Source: Micromonospora_G sp040676775 (GTDB lineage: Bacteria > Actinomycetota > Actinomycetes > Mycobacteriales > Micromonosporaceae). Taken from it: a stretch of DNA of 64,000 nucleotides. Below the pieces are notes generated by a model that was not told the origin of the DNA, made no database searches, and worked only from the letters and a program-made list of their open reading frames with translations. The stretch is from contig NZ_JBFAPP010000006.1 in assembly GCF_040676775.1 (NCBI RefSeq), positions 310,001 to 374,000 on the forward strand, read 5' to 3'. Each line of letters begins with the position of its first letter. The first letter of the stretch is position 1. A program made the position numbers and the translations under genes. This document shows, piece after piece, positions 8,191-16,640 of the stretch.

Positions 8191-9411
8191 TCAGGGTCTG
8201 TGCGTGCGCCTCTCGTCCGGGACCGCGGACGAGGTCAGGTGGGCCACGGCCCGCGCCAGCCGGCTGGCGCCCTCCTCCAGCAGGTCGGGTGCGAACAGTG
8301 AGAACGACAGGCGCAGCCGGTCGTCACCGCGGTCGGTGACGAAAAAGTGGGTGCCGGGCAGGTACGACACCTCGCTCGCCTCGGCGTACGGCAGCAGTGC
8401 GGTCGCGCTGACCGGCGCGGGTAGCCGCAGCCAGAGGAACCAGCCCCCGGCGGGAGTGTCGAAGGTGACCTCCGGCAGGTGCTGCCGGACGGCCGAGACC
8501 AGCGCGTCACGCTGCCGCCGGTAGCGGTCCCGTACCCGTTCGAGGTGGTGCTCGTACGCACCGGCACGGGCGAACTCCGCCATCGACAGGGCGTTGGCGT
8601 GGTTGACCCCGCCGCCGCTGTCGATGTAGCCGCGCCCGGCCAGGGCGGCGATCACGGGCGGTGCGGCGGTGAGCCAGCCGAGCCGCAGCCCCGGCGCCAC
8701 GGTCTTGGCGAACGAGCCGAGCCGGATCACCGTCCCGTCCTCGGCGGCGCTGTAGAGCGACGGCGGCGCCGTCCCGTCGTACGCGAGTTCGCGGTAGGTG
8801 TCGTCCTCGACCAGGACGAGCCCGGTCTGCTCGGCCACCGTGACCAGCTCCGCCCGGCGGGTCTCGCCCAGGCTCCACCCGGTCGGATTGCCGAACGTCG
8901 GCACCAGGTAGAGCAACGGCACCCGGCGCCCCTCCCGCCGCAGGTGAGCGACCAGGTCACGGGTTGCCGCCGGATCTATCCCGTCCCGGTCGGCCGGGGT
9001 CGGCACGAGCGTCACACCGTGGTCGGCGAGGACCCGGAAGGCCAGGTGGTACGTGGGTGCGTCGACCAGCACCGTGTCGCCCCGCCGGCAGAGCAGGCTG
9101 GCCACCAGGTCGAGCGCGTGCGAGGCACCGGCGGTGACGAAGATCCGTGACGGGTCCGGTGCCCGGCCGTCGGTGTGACCGAGCCGTTCCGTCAGCCACT
9201 CGACCAGCGGAGCCGGACCGTTCGCGTAGCCGTACGTCAGCGCGGAGCCGCCGTACCGGCGTAGCGCGCCGACGCACGCATCGGTCCACTCCTGCACCGG
9301 GAGGGTCGCCGGGTCGGGGTGGCCCCAGGAGAGGTCCACGGTCTCCGGTCGGCTGTGGAACTGCACGATCGGCAGCGCGTTCGGTAGCGCGTTCGACGCG
9401 GTGGGGGACAT
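8191..9411 (-). CDS. PLP-dependent aminotransferase, class I/II
   Basis: 406 residues starting MSPTASNALP. Fold type I aminotransferase features: FVTAGASHALDLVASLL (phosphate-binding loop), VLVDAPTYHLAFRVL, VPTFGNPTGWSLGE (the Asn of the NPTG motif), LVEDDTYRELAYDG (the Asp that binds the pyridine nitrogen), and RLGSFAKTVAPGLRLGW with the Schiff-base lysine in SFAKT. This subgroup includes 2-aminoadipate and aromatic aminotransferases (LysN/ARO8 type) and the catalytic halves of MocR regulators; no DNA-binding domain is present here. The frame stays open to 10137, but that extension overlaps the luxR gene on the other strand and is not protein-like. Confidence 0.88.
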   Translation of the reverse strand: MSPTASNALPNALPIVQFHSRPETVDLSWGHPDPATLPVQEWTDACVGALRRYGGSALTYGYANGPAPLVEWLTERLGHTDGRAPDPSRIFVTAGASHALDLVASLLCRRGDTVLVDAPTYHLAFRVLADHGVTLVPTPADRDGIDPAATRDLVAHLRREGRRVPLLYLVPTFGNPTGWSLGETRRAELVTVAEQTGLVLVEDDTYRELAYDGTAPPSLYSAAEDGTVIRLGSFAKTVAPGLRLGWLTAAPPVIAALAGRGYIDSGGGVNHANALSMAEFARAGAYEHHLERVRDRYRRQRDALVSAVRQHLPEVTFDTPAGGWFLWLRLPAPVSATALLPYAEASEVSYLPGTHFFVTDRGDDRLRLSFSLFAPDLLEEGASRLARAVAHLTSSAVPDERRTHRP

Positions 9412-9612
9412 CTGCCCAAGATAGTCACCGGATCGGACGGCGCGAACCCTCGCGACCGGGCGGGGTCGAGGCCCCATGGCGGACAGCGCGTCCGTTCGCG
9501 GCACGACGGCCGTTTGCGTACCGTGCGGGCTTCGTAACCTGACGTTACGATGTCGGTCGGTCCAATCGACACGAAGGGTCACCATCGGCCGACGCCGAGA
9601 TCGGGAGGCTCC

Positions 9613-10218
9613 GTGATCCGTGTGCTGATCGTCGAGGAGGTGGGACTGCTCCGGGGTGCGCTGCGGATGTTGCTGTCCAGCGAGGACGACCTGGAGGTGG
9701 TGGCCGATCTTGCCCCGTCGGCCGACGTCGCCTGCGTGGTGCGGCGGGAACGGCCCGACGTCGTACTGATCGACATCGGACCGGCCCGCCACGATCCGCT
9801 CGCGGTGCTGCGGCAACTCCAGGTGACGGCGCGGGGGACCAGCGTGCTGGCGATGAGCACCCACCGCTGTCCGGTGACTCTGCAGGCGGCGCTCCGCGCG
9901 GGCGTACGCGGATTCATCGACAAGAACCTGCCGCCGGCCGAACTGGTCCGGTTGCTCCGATTGGTCGCGCTGGGGGAGCGGGTGATCGACCCGGTGGCCG
10001 CCGTCGCCGCGCTGAGTCCACCGGTCGGGCCGCTCACCGTACGGGAGCGGGAGGTGTTGCGGGCGGCGGCGGAGGGCCTGCCGTTGAGGGAGATCGCCTG
10101 TCGGCTGTACCTGGCGTACGGGACGGTGCGCAACCACCTGACCGTGATCCTGCGCAAGACCGGCGCCCGCAACCGGCTGGAGGCGGTACGCCGTGCCCAG
10201 CGCAACGGTTGGCTGTGA
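9613..10218 (+). CDS. NarL/LuxR-family response regulator, RamR-like
   Basis: 201 residues: receiver domain 1-120 with phosphoacceptor-type Asp54 (VVLIDIG) and a Lys in GFIDKN, and a LuxR-type helix-turn-helix at about 135-195 (LTVREREVLRAAAEGLPLREIACRLYLAYGTVRNHL). GTG 9613 is preceded by GGGAGG with a 4-bp gap. Length and layout match RamR, the orphan regulator that switches on the SapB lanthipeptide operon in Streptomyces. A second paralogue follows, and the SapB-type genes come next on the other strand. No partner kinase is nearby. The regulatory role is inferred from position. Confidence 0.85.
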   Translation: MIRVLIVEEVGLLRGALRMLLSSEDDLEVVADLAPSADVACVVRRERPDVVLIDIGPARHDPLAVLRQLQVTARGTSVLAMSTHRCPVTLQAALRAGVRGFIDKNLPPAELVRLLRLVALGERVIDPVAAVAALSPPVGPLTVREREVLRAAAEGLPLREIACRLYLAYGTVRNHLTVILRKTGARNRLEAVRRAQRNGWL

Positions 10219-10341
10219 CCGTCAACCGCCGTGCCACCGGGCGCAACACCAGCCTTCATGCTTAAATCCCTACATATGCCGACTCTGTCGACCTGAACTT
10301 GCTTTCGGCGCCACCTCGAACGCGAGAGAGGTAACGGTAGA

Positions 10342-10944
10342 TTGATCCGGACGCTGCTGGCTCTCGACGGTGCGCTGATCCGTGGCGCGCTGGCCTTCGT
10401 ACTGACCACTGAGGACGACATCGACGTGGTGGCCGAACTCGATCGGATCGAGCAGGTCGAGCCGGCGATCCGGTCGAGCCGGGCGGACGTCGCCGTGGTC
10501 GACTCCGGGCTGCTCGGCACCGGAAGACCCACCGAGGCGGCGCCGCGCTACGAACATCCCTGCCCGGTGCTCGTGCTGGTCGACACCCGGCGACCCGGGT
10601 CACTCGGCGGCGCGTTGCGGGCCCGGAGCCGGACCGTCGGTTTCCTCGGCAACGACGTCACCCCGCAACGGGTGGTGGACGGGGTACGCCGGCTGGCCCG
10701 GGGCGAACCGGTGGTCGACGCCGATCTGGTCGTCGCGGCGTTGAACACGGAAAGCCCGCTGACCGTCCGGGAGACCGAGGTGCTCGAGATAGCCGCCGAC
10801 GGGGCACCGGTGGTGGAGATAGCGGCGCGGGTCGGGCTGTCACCGGGAACCGTACGCAATCACCTGTCCCGGATCGCGGCCAAGGCCGGCGCGCGGACCC
10901 GGATCGAGGCGGTCCGGATCGCCCGCGACGGAGGCTGGATCTAG
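10342..10944 (+). CDS. atypical NarL/LuxR response regulator, RamR-like
   Basis: 200 residues beginning at TTG 10342 (conserved MIRTLL start; GAGAGG upstream). It is a paralogue of the preceding gene: receiver domain, then LTVRETEVLEIAADGAPVVEIAARVGLSPGTVRNHL as the DNA-binding domain. The receiver looks altered. The acidic pair at its start is reduced to one Asp (LLALDG), the expected Lys region reads VGFLGND, and only Asp54 (VAVVDSG) is kept. Atypical receivers like this often work without phosphorylation. It ends 35 bp before a strong hairpin separating it from the convergent lanthipeptide genes. Confidence 0.82.
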   Translation: MIRTLLALDGALIRGALAFVLTTEDDIDVVAELDRIEQVEPAIRSSRADVAVVDSGLLGTGRPTEAAPRYEHPCPVLVLVDTRRPGSLGGALRARSRTVGFLGNDVTPQRVVDGVRRLARGEPVVDADLVVAALNTESPLTVRETEVLEIAADGAPVVEIAARVGLSPGTVRNHLSRIAAKAGARTRIEAVRIARDGGWI

Positions 10945-10978
10945 CCGTCCCGGCAACCGGGCCGCGAGCCTGGGAGGA

Positions 10979-11014
10979 AGCCCTGGGTGGGCGCGTACAC
11001 ACCCACCCAGGGCT
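10979..11014. terminator. bidirectional terminator hairpin
   Basis: A perfect 13-bp stem (AGCCCTGGGTGGG at 10979-10991, complement at 11002-11014) with a 10-base loop, exactly between two convergent units: the second luxR gene (ends 10944) and the lanthipeptide precursor (ends 11029). Confidence 0.85.
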
Positions 11015-11028
11015 CGGTGTCGAACCGA

Positions 11029-11157
11029 TCAGTTGCAGGTCACCAGGGACAGCGAGCTGTCGCCGCAGAGCAGCAGGCTGGCCCGGCTTCCGCCGGTGTC
11101 ACCACCCTTGAGCTCCTCCGCGGTCAGTTCCAGGCCCTGCAGGTCGAGAAGCGCCAT
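11029..11157 (-). CDS. ramS: SapB/AmfS-type class III lanthipeptide precursor
   Basis: A 42-residue peptide read directly on the minus strand. The leader begins MALLDLQGLE, the conserved LLDLQ motif recognised by class III synthetases. The core SRASLLLCGDSSLSLVTCN contains two S-x-x-S-x-x-x-C units, the pattern converted to labionin or lanthionine rings. It is almost identical to the core of Streptomyces SapB (RamS), a surfactant peptide that lets aerial hyphae break the water surface. A GAGGTGG ribosome site precedes the ATG. It lies 61 bp downstream of the LanKC gene on the same strand, the same order as ramC-ramS, and ends before a strong terminator. Confidence 0.95.
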   Translation of the reverse strand: MALLDLQGLELTAEELKGGDTGGSRASLLLCGDSSLSLVTCN

Positions 11158-11218
11158 GTCGTGCCACCTCATCTCATTCGTTCGATCGGTTGTCCACCCT
11201 CGCGGGCGCGAGGGAGTC

Positions 11219-13837
11219 TCAGGCGGGGTCGCTCGGTGAGCGCTGCGCGGATGGAGCCCAGGGGGTGAGGAACGGCAGCGTCACCGGTCGGTCGGAGCGG
11301 GCCGCGGCGATCGCGAGCAGCACGCCCGCGCTGCCGGTGGCGAGGTCCATGGAGAGCCGCAGCAACTGTTCGCCGGGGAAGGCGAGGCCGTCCCGGTAGG
11401 GCATCGCATGCCAGCTCAACCGCCGAAGCTGACCGGCCAACTCCCGCCGGTCCCGATCCGGCGCGCTCACGTCGGCGGGGGCCGGATCGGCGGCAGCGAC
11501 TCGGGCGGCGAGGTAGACGACGATGCCGGCCCGGCCGGCGAACAGACCGGACTGCACGTAGAGCGGTGACCGGGCGGCCCGCCGGATCGCCGCGGACGCC
11601 TCGGTGAACTGCTCGTCCGGTCGGTGCCGGAGAAACTGGTCGAGGACCAGCCCGATGCCGACGCTGCCGTGCGCCAGGTAGGGCATGGTCCGCCAACCCT
11701 CGTCGACCTCCATCGCACCGTCCGCGCGGACCACGCAGCGCCGCAGGTCCTCGCGGAGCGCGGTGGCGGCGAGGTCGAGCAGGGCCGGGTCGCCGCAGGT
11801 TTCGTACAGCCGCAGGAACATCAGCGCCGGGCCCGACCGACCCCGGGTCAGCCCGGCGTACGGATGCTGCCCGCCACTGATCCGGCCCCCGGTGTCGTCG
11901 GCTCGGCGTACCCGTTCGGCGACCAGGTCGGCGGCCCGCCAGGCGGCCTCCCACAGCCCCGGCTCACCCGTGCGCCCGGCCAACTCCGCCAGGTTCAGCG
12001 CCATTCCGGACAGGCCACCGGCCAGGTCGTGCCCGAGCCGGGTCCACGGCTCCCGCAGGCAGATGTCGAGTACGTCGAGCGCCCGTTGCCGGTGGCCGAG
12101 GTGCTCCAGTGCGTACGCGACGCCGTGCAGTCCGTCGTAGAAGCCGCACCGGCTGCCCGAGGGCGGATCGAGTGCCCGCTCGACCAGCCAGTCCTCGTGC
12201 TCGGGGAACCGGCCGGCGCCGCTGACCGCGAGTGCGTACAGGACTCCGGCGGCGCCGTGGGCCAGGTTCAGCCCGCCCGCGCGGAACTGTTCGATGTCGC
12301 CGGGGAAGAGCCGGTCCGTACGGCCCGGGCTGGCGCTGGCCAGGATCGCTCCCGCGAGCCGGGTACGCAGCGCCGGCCAGTCCGCCGGTTCGCTCGGGAA
12401 GTCCAGTGCGGCGGCCTCCACCGCGCCCCGACCGCCGGTGATCTCCTCGACCGCCTCGTCCAGGAACGTCCGCGGCACCGGGAAGTGTGCGGCGATGATG
12501 TCGGCGAAGTGCGCCGCCTTGGCCGGTGCCAGCCGGACCAGTTGGGTCAGCGGCAGGAACAGTGCCAGCCGCAGGCAGGCCAGCGCGTACCGGTCGACGG
12601 CGAAGCCGGTCCGATCACGCGGGGCGGCGAACCCCTGGTTGCGCAACCCCGGTCGGCCGGTCTCGGTCACCGGCGCGGCGACCTCGAAGTCGACCAGGGT
12701 GACCCGGTCGTCCGGCCCGATCATGATGTTGAACAGGTGCAGGTCGCCGTAGACCACGCCCCGCTCGTGGATCGCCTCGACGGTCGCCTCGACCTGCGCG
12801 TACACCCCCAGCGCCCAGGTCGCGTACGCGCCCAGCCGGTCGGCGTCCGCGTCGGCGTCGATCAGTGGGTAGCGCTCCACCAGGACCCGGTTCAGCGGCT
12901 GTCCGACGACGAACTCCAGGGCCAGGAAGCGGTGCTCGCCCAACACGAACTCGTCGTGCACCCGCGGCAGGTGCGGCACGTCGGCCAGCCGGTGCAGCAT
13001 GGCGCCCTCGCGGGCCAGCCGGGCCACCGCGTCGGCACCGGTGGCGTCCAGCCCGGCGTACGGGCGGGCCTCCTTGAGCACCACCTGGGTGTCGGTGCGC
13101 AGGTCCCGCCCGACATAGAGGCCGCCGCCGTTGGAGAAGTGGATGACCCGTTCGATCCGGTACGGCAGGTCGGTGGTGCTGGTGGCGTTGCGGGCGGCGA
13201 GGTGCGGGGCGAGGAAGTCCGGCAACGTCACCCAGTCCGGCAGGTGCAGCACCGGATCCCGCCGGTCCGGTACCAGCGTTCCGTCGGGGCCGGCGATCGC
13301 CGGCACGACCTGCCCGTGCGGGGAGAGGCAGTAGCGGGCGGCGAAGCCGCCATAGCGTACGAACACCGGGCCGGCGCCGTACCGCAGGTCACTGAGGATG
13401 TACGGCCCGGCCTGGCCGGAGAGCCGTTCGTCGAGTTCCTTGCACGCCAGCTCCAGCTCGTCCGGGTCCCGAGGGTAGATGGTGACGAACTTGCCGCTGG
13501 AGCCGCGCGGCGCGTACTTGGCGTTGCGCATCAGCAACAGGCGTGGCCCACGGAGGAACTTGAACGACAGTCCACGCGGTACGCAGTAGTCCCAGACGCC
13601 CGCCAGCACCCGGTCGGCGTTCTCCAGGGTGGCCGAGAGGTGGATCTTCCAACCCTGGGCCGGCAGGGCGCCGCCGACCGGCCCGTAGACGTACCAGTCG
13701 TCCTTCGGCTCCCGCTGCCAGCCGTCCGGTACCGCGCGGGCGGCGACGCTGAACTCGGCCGTTGCCGTGCCGGTGGTGGCCAACGAGTCGTAGAAGAGCG
13801 GATCGACCGCGCAGTACGCGTCGTAGCGTTCGTCCAT
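11219..13837 (-). CDS. ramC: class III lanthionine synthetase LanKC (RamC-like)
   Basis: 872 residues in the three-domain order of class III synthetases. About 1-220 is the phospho-Ser/Thr lyase domain. About 225-480 is a protein-kinase domain: glycine loop SNGGGLYVG, Lys255 in VVLKEA, catalytic YGDLHLFN at 363-370, and DFE at 383-385 in place of DFG. About 500-872 is the LanC-like cyclase domain. It phosphorylates Ser in the precursor core, eliminates phosphate to dehydroalanine, and cyclises with Cys. The adjacent SapB-type precursor is its evident substrate. No ramA/ramB exporter genes are present in the window. Two inverted repeats lie in the upstream region. Confidence 0.95.
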   Translation of the reverse strand: MDERYDAYCAVDPLFYDSLATTGTATAEFSVAARAVPDGWQREPKDDWYVYGPVGGALPAQGWKIHLSATLENADRVLAGVWDYCVPRGLSFKFLRGPRLLLMRNAKYAPRGSSGKFVTIYPRDPDELELACKELDERLSGQAGPYILSDLRYGAGPVFVRYGGFAARYCLSPHGQVVPAIAGPDGTLVPDRRDPVLHLPDWVTLPDFLAPHLAARNATSTTDLPYRIERVIHFSNGGGLYVGRDLRTDTQVVLKEARPYAGLDATGADAVARLAREGAMLHRLADVPHLPRVHDEFVLGEHRFLALEFVVGQPLNRVLVERYPLIDADADADRLGAYATWALGVYAQVEATVEAIHERGVVYGDLHLFNIMIGPDDRVTLVDFEVAAPVTETGRPGLRNQGFAAPRDRTGFAVDRYALACLRLALFLPLTQLVRLAPAKAAHFADIIAAHFPVPRTFLDEAVEEITGGRGAVEAAALDFPSEPADWPALRTRLAGAILASASPGRTDRLFPGDIEQFRAGGLNLAHGAAGVLYALAVSGAGRFPEHEDWLVERALDPPSGSRCGFYDGLHGVAYALEHLGHRQRALDVLDICLREPWTRLGHDLAGGLSGMALNLAELAGRTGEPGLWEAAWRAADLVAERVRRADDTGGRISGGQHPYAGLTRGRSGPALMFLRLYETCGDPALLDLAATALREDLRRCVVRADGAMEVDEGWRTMPYLAHGSVGIGLVLDQFLRHRPDEQFTEASAAIRRAARSPLYVQSGLFAGRAGIVVYLAARVAAADPAPADVSAPDRDRRELAGQLRRLSWHAMPYRDGLAFPGEQLLRLSMDLATGSAGVLLAIAAARSDRPVTLPFLTPWAPSAQRSPSDPA

Positions 13838-14164
13838 CGTCGCGGCTCCTCCGGCGGATCCCTGCGGGATTCCCTGGCTTCCGCCCGTGGGAATCCCCGA
13901 CTTGATCGATGATCCGAGTCTCGTGTACGGGACGGCACAGTCTCTAGTGCGCTAAGTCATCGTCCCGCGTGCGGGACGCACAGGCGCCGGTGACAAATGT
14001 CAGTGCGGGTCGCGCTGGCGCGGCGCGCCAACAACGCCGGGGCCGGCCACGAACCAGGGCCGCCTGACGCTCGACCCGGCGAAGGTCTACCGTCGGCCGA
14101 CCAGCAGTATTGCCCTGGCTCCTCGGGTCGGGTCGATTGCTGCTGCCCAGGAAGGGATCACGCC
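13838..14164. promoter_or_regulatory. divergent control region, ramC / FAD oxidase
   Basis: A 327-bp gap with no convincing gene. It holds two perfect inverted repeats on the ramC side: GGGATTCCC (13866-13874) with GGGAATCCC (13889-13897), and CGTCCCGC (13961-13968) with GCGGGACG (13971-13978). A further GGGACG lies at 13929-13934. These are candidate binding sites for the RamR-like regulators, or a 5' UTR hairpin for ramC. A purine-rich ribosome site (AGGAAGGGA) precedes the plus-strand gene. Confidence 0.5.
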
Positions 14165-15214
14165 ATGTCTCACTCCCAGTTCGCCCAGCTCGGCGATGGC
14201 GCCACTTCGGGCGGGACGGTCATCGTGGTCGGCGCGGGCATCGTCGGCGCCTCGGTGGCCTATCACGCTGCCCGGGCCGGTGCCGTCGTGACCCTCGTCG
14301 ACGCCGGGCAGCCGGGCGCTGGCGTGACGGCAGACTCGTTCGCCTGGATCGGCGCGTCCGGCGTACGCACCGGTCCGGCCGCCGCGCTGCGGGCGACCGC
14401 GACGCAGGAGTACCGCCGGCTCGAGGCCGAACTCCCAGGACTCCCGGTGACCTGGTCCGGGTCGCTGTCCTGGGGTGCGGCGGACAGCGCGCCGCAGGCG
14501 GGGCCCGGGCAGGAGATCGTGGACGCGGCCACCGTGGCGACGCTCGAGCCCGCCCTGCGGCAGCCGCCGGAGTGGGCCGTCTGGGCACCCGGCGACGGCT
14601 CCGTCGACTCGGTGGGCGTGACCGAACGGCTGGTCGCGGGTGCCCGCGCCCATGGCGCCCGGGTCCATCCGGACACCCCGGTCACCGCGGTCCGCCGGGA
14701 CGCGGCGGGTCGGGTTGCCGGGGTCGAGACGGCCGCAGGACCCCTCCCCGGTGCGACCGTGGTGCTCGCGGCAGGGGTCGCCACGGCCGCGCTGGGTGCG
14801 CCGCTCGGCGTACGCGTCCCGGTCGAACCGTCGCCGGCGACGCTCTTCCGGTTCCGCGCTCCGGCCGGTCTGGTCCGCACCGTGGTCAACAACCCGGACT
14901 TCGATCTTCGGCAGGTCGCCGGGGACCGGCTACTTGCCGCCGCGGACTCGCCGGAACGGACCCTCGCCGCCGTCCGGTCCACCTTCCGTGGCGCCGCGGA
15001 CGTCGAGTTGCTCAGCACCCGGGTCGGCGCCCGCCCCATGCCGGCCGACGGTGAGCCGATCGTCGGTCCTGTCGTCGAGGTGCCCGGCCTCTACGTGGCG
15101 GTGCTGCACTCCGCGGTCACACTCGCCCCGGCCGTGGGCCGCCTGGTCGCGCGGGAACTGGTCGACAACGCGGTCGAGCCGATGCTGGCGGGCTGCCGTC
15201 TCGACCGTTTCTGA
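14165..15214 (+). CDS. FAD-dependent amine oxidase-like protein (DAO fold)
   Basis: 349 residues starting MSHSQFAQLG (ATG 14165, with AGGAAGGGA upstream). A Rossmann dinucleotide motif VIVVGAGIVGASVAYHAARAG is followed by TLVDAG, the mark of FAD-binding D-amino-acid oxidase-like enzymes. Further family features are GVTADSFAWIGA, ATLEPALRQPPEWAVWAPGDGSVD, and the C-terminal FAD loop GARPMPADGEPIVGPV. Such enzymes oxidise secondary or primary amines of amino acids; the substrate is unknown. The gene faces away from ramC, so a link with lanthipeptide maturation is possible but unsupported. Confidence 0.85.
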   Translation: MSHSQFAQLGDGATSGGTVIVVGAGIVGASVAYHAARAGAVVTLVDAGQPGAGVTADSFAWIGASGVRTGPAAALRATATQEYRRLEAELPGLPVTWSGSLSWGAADSAPQAGPGQEIVDAATVATLEPALRQPPEWAVWAPGDGSVDSVGVTERLVAGARAHGARVHPDTPVTAVRRDAAGRVAGVETAAGPLPGATVVLAAGVATAALGAPLGVRVPVEPSPATLFRFRAPAGLVRTVVNNPDFDLRQVAGDRLLAAADSPERTLAAVRSTFRGAADVELLSTRVGARPMPADGEPIVGPVVEVPGLYVAVLHSAVTLAPAVGRLVARELVDNAVEPMLAGCRLDRF

Positions 15215-15293
15215 GCGGGGCTGACAGGGGCGTAGCAGTGTTGCTGGTCGGCCGCGCAGGTCGGCGAATGTCGGCCGCGGTTCGTGGTCGGGC

Positions 15294-15842
15294 TCAGCGA
15301 CCGCTGAGGGTGTGTGCCCATGGCTCGTCGATGTCGGCGAGGCCCAGGGCGGTCGTCACGTTTTCGAGCATGCCGGCGCCGAACCATTGCCGGACAGCTT
15401 CGTCGGATCCCACCAGCTTGCTGACGAGTTCGACCTGCTTGGCGTAGCACCACCGCACGGCGTCGCCGACGAGAGGCTCGTCGGCCGCGCAGTTGGCGTG
15501 CATGAGGAATCGCAGTACGTCACGGTCCTGGATCAGGGCGCTGTAGGCGGACCGGGCCGTACGCAGGGCCACCTCCGGCGGCTGGGGTATCGGCCCGGCC
15601 TCGGCGACGTAGGCGGCCAGGGTGTTCGCCATCAACTCGGACACGTGGAAAACGGCGTGGGCGAAGAGCGTCTGTTTGTTGGCGAACAGTCGGTAGACGT
15701 AGGGCTGCGAGATACCGGCGCGTTCGGCGATCTCGTTGGTCGTCGTCCCGTAGAAGCCCTTGCGTGCGAAGCACGTGACCGCGGCATCCAGGACCACCTG
15801 GCGGCGCTGGTCGCTCTTCTCGCTCGAGCCGGGGGCGGGCAT
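15294..15842 (-). CDS. TetR-family regulator
   Basis: 182 residues. The DNA-binding domain is standard: QVVLDAAVTCFARKGFYGTT, NEIAERAGISQPYVYRLF, ANKQTLFAHA. The C-terminal domain carries Trp and Cys residues (RWCYAKQ, NCAADEP) and is ligand-specific. It is 62 bp downstream of the NTF2-like gene on the same strand, so both are likely expressed from the promoter near 16400. An 18-bp near-palindrome there is a good candidate for its operator, giving a self-regulated two-gene unit. Confidence 0.88.
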   Translation of the reverse strand: MPAPGSSEKSDQRRQVVLDAAVTCFARKGFYGTTTNEIAERAGISQPYVYRLFANKQTLFAHAVFHVSELMANTLAAYVAEAGPIPQPPEVALRTARSAYSALIQDRDVLRFLMHANCAADEPLVGDAVRWCYAKQVELVSKLVGSDEAVRQWFGAGMLENVTTALGLADIDEPWAHTLSGR

Positions 15843-15904
15843 GACCGACAGTCAATCACGGCAGCGCGGCACGGGGTCGGCACCCCGCGCCGCGCCCGAA
15901 CCCA

Positions 15905-16372
15905 TCAGCTGCCGAACGCGATCTTGTCTGAGCCGGCCCCACCCGTGCCGGGGTCCAGCGCCTCGATGGCCACGAGCGGGTTCCAGTAGTCGACGTAGCG
16001 GGTGATCCGGCCGGCGTCGTCGGTGTAGACCACCGAGATGCAGGTCTGCTCGTACGGCTTACCCGTGGCCACCGCTCGTCCCGTCGACCGGAATTCGGCG
16101 ATTGCCGTCGCCGGGTCGGTGGTGTCGTGGAAGACCAGGTCCACGAACTGCACCTCGAAGGTCTCCGGGAAGTTGTTCATGTGGGCGAGCAGCGCGGCAC
16201 GCCCCTGGACTCGGCGGGGAACGCCGGTCGGGGCATAGGGGAACTCGAGGATGCCGTCCGGGGTGAACAGGTCGATCCACTCGTCGATCCGGCCCGATGA
16301 CACCAGTCGCAGGTGCTCGGCGAGGGCGTGCTGCGCGGCGGATCGCCGCTCGGAGACCAGGGCGTTGCTCAT
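15905..16372 (-). CDS. SnoaL/NTF2-like protein
   Basis: 155 residues of the nuclear transport factor 2-like cone fold: SAAQHALAEHLRLVSSGRIDEWIDLFTPDGILEFPYAP, GRAALLAHMNNFP, then beta strands ending ITRYVDYWNPL. Family members include SnoaL cyclases, ketosteroid isomerase-like enzymes and many binding proteins; the pocket residues do not settle which. ATG 16372 has GAAGGAG 6 bp upstream. It is first in an operon with a TetR gene, and expression is probably inducible by the TetR ligand, which may also be this protein's substrate. Confidence 0.8.
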   Translation of the reverse strand: MSNALVSERRSAAQHALAEHLRLVSSGRIDEWIDLFTPDGILEFPYAPTGVPRRVQGRAALLAHMNNFPETFEVQFVDLVFHDTTDPATAIAEFRSTGRAVATGKPYEQTCISVVYTDDAGRITRYVDYWNPLVAIEALDPGTGGAGSDKIAFGS

Positions 16373-16385
16373 GCGCGCTCCTTCA

Positions 16386-16403
16386 TTAGTGGTTGACCAA
16401 TAA
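16386..16403. promoter_or_regulatory. TetR-type operator upstream of the NTF2-tetR unit
   Basis: An 18-bp near-palindrome: TTAGTGGT, TG, ACCAATAA (7 of 8 positions symmetric). It starts 14 bp before the NTF2-like start codon, in an AT-rich island. Its position over the promoter/leader and the TetR gene in the same operon support autoregulation. Confidence 0.65.
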
Positions 16404-16566
16404 CAAACGTACCGTCGGGCATCCCGGCCCCGGAAGCGCGACCACGGTGGGGCTTCTCACGACCTCCGGCCCTTGGCAGATATGGGTTCGGGCGCTCTGC
16501 GGACCCGTAACCGCGGTGGGCCGGACCGCGACGGACCAGCCCCGGATCCGTTCCGCTCACCCGGAA

Positions 16567-16618
16567 CGGCCAGCGGGCCGGTACGCGGAGGGGGAGCCGC
16601 GTACCGGCCCGCTGGCCG
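16567..16618 (-). terminator. strong terminator hairpin
   Basis: A perfect 22-bp stem (16567-16588 with 16597-16618) and an 8-base purine loop, 22 bp past the end of the small minus-strand membrane protein gene. No plus-strand gene ends here, so it should serve the minus-strand gene. Confidence 0.85.
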
Positions 16619-16640
16619 ATTGTGACGCTATGGGGAGGGG

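Noticed and set aside
9412..10137. N-terminal extension of the aminotransferase
   Set aside because: Overlaps the luxR gene on the other strand; repetitive charged sequence; family starts at 9411.
11624..13912. 762-residue plus-strand frame
   Set aside because: Antisense to the LanKC synthetase, which has clear motifs on the other strand.
13961..13978. Possible terminator at the ramC upstream region
   Set aside because: No gene ends here; the 2-base spacing fits a protein-binding palindrome better than an RNA hairpin.
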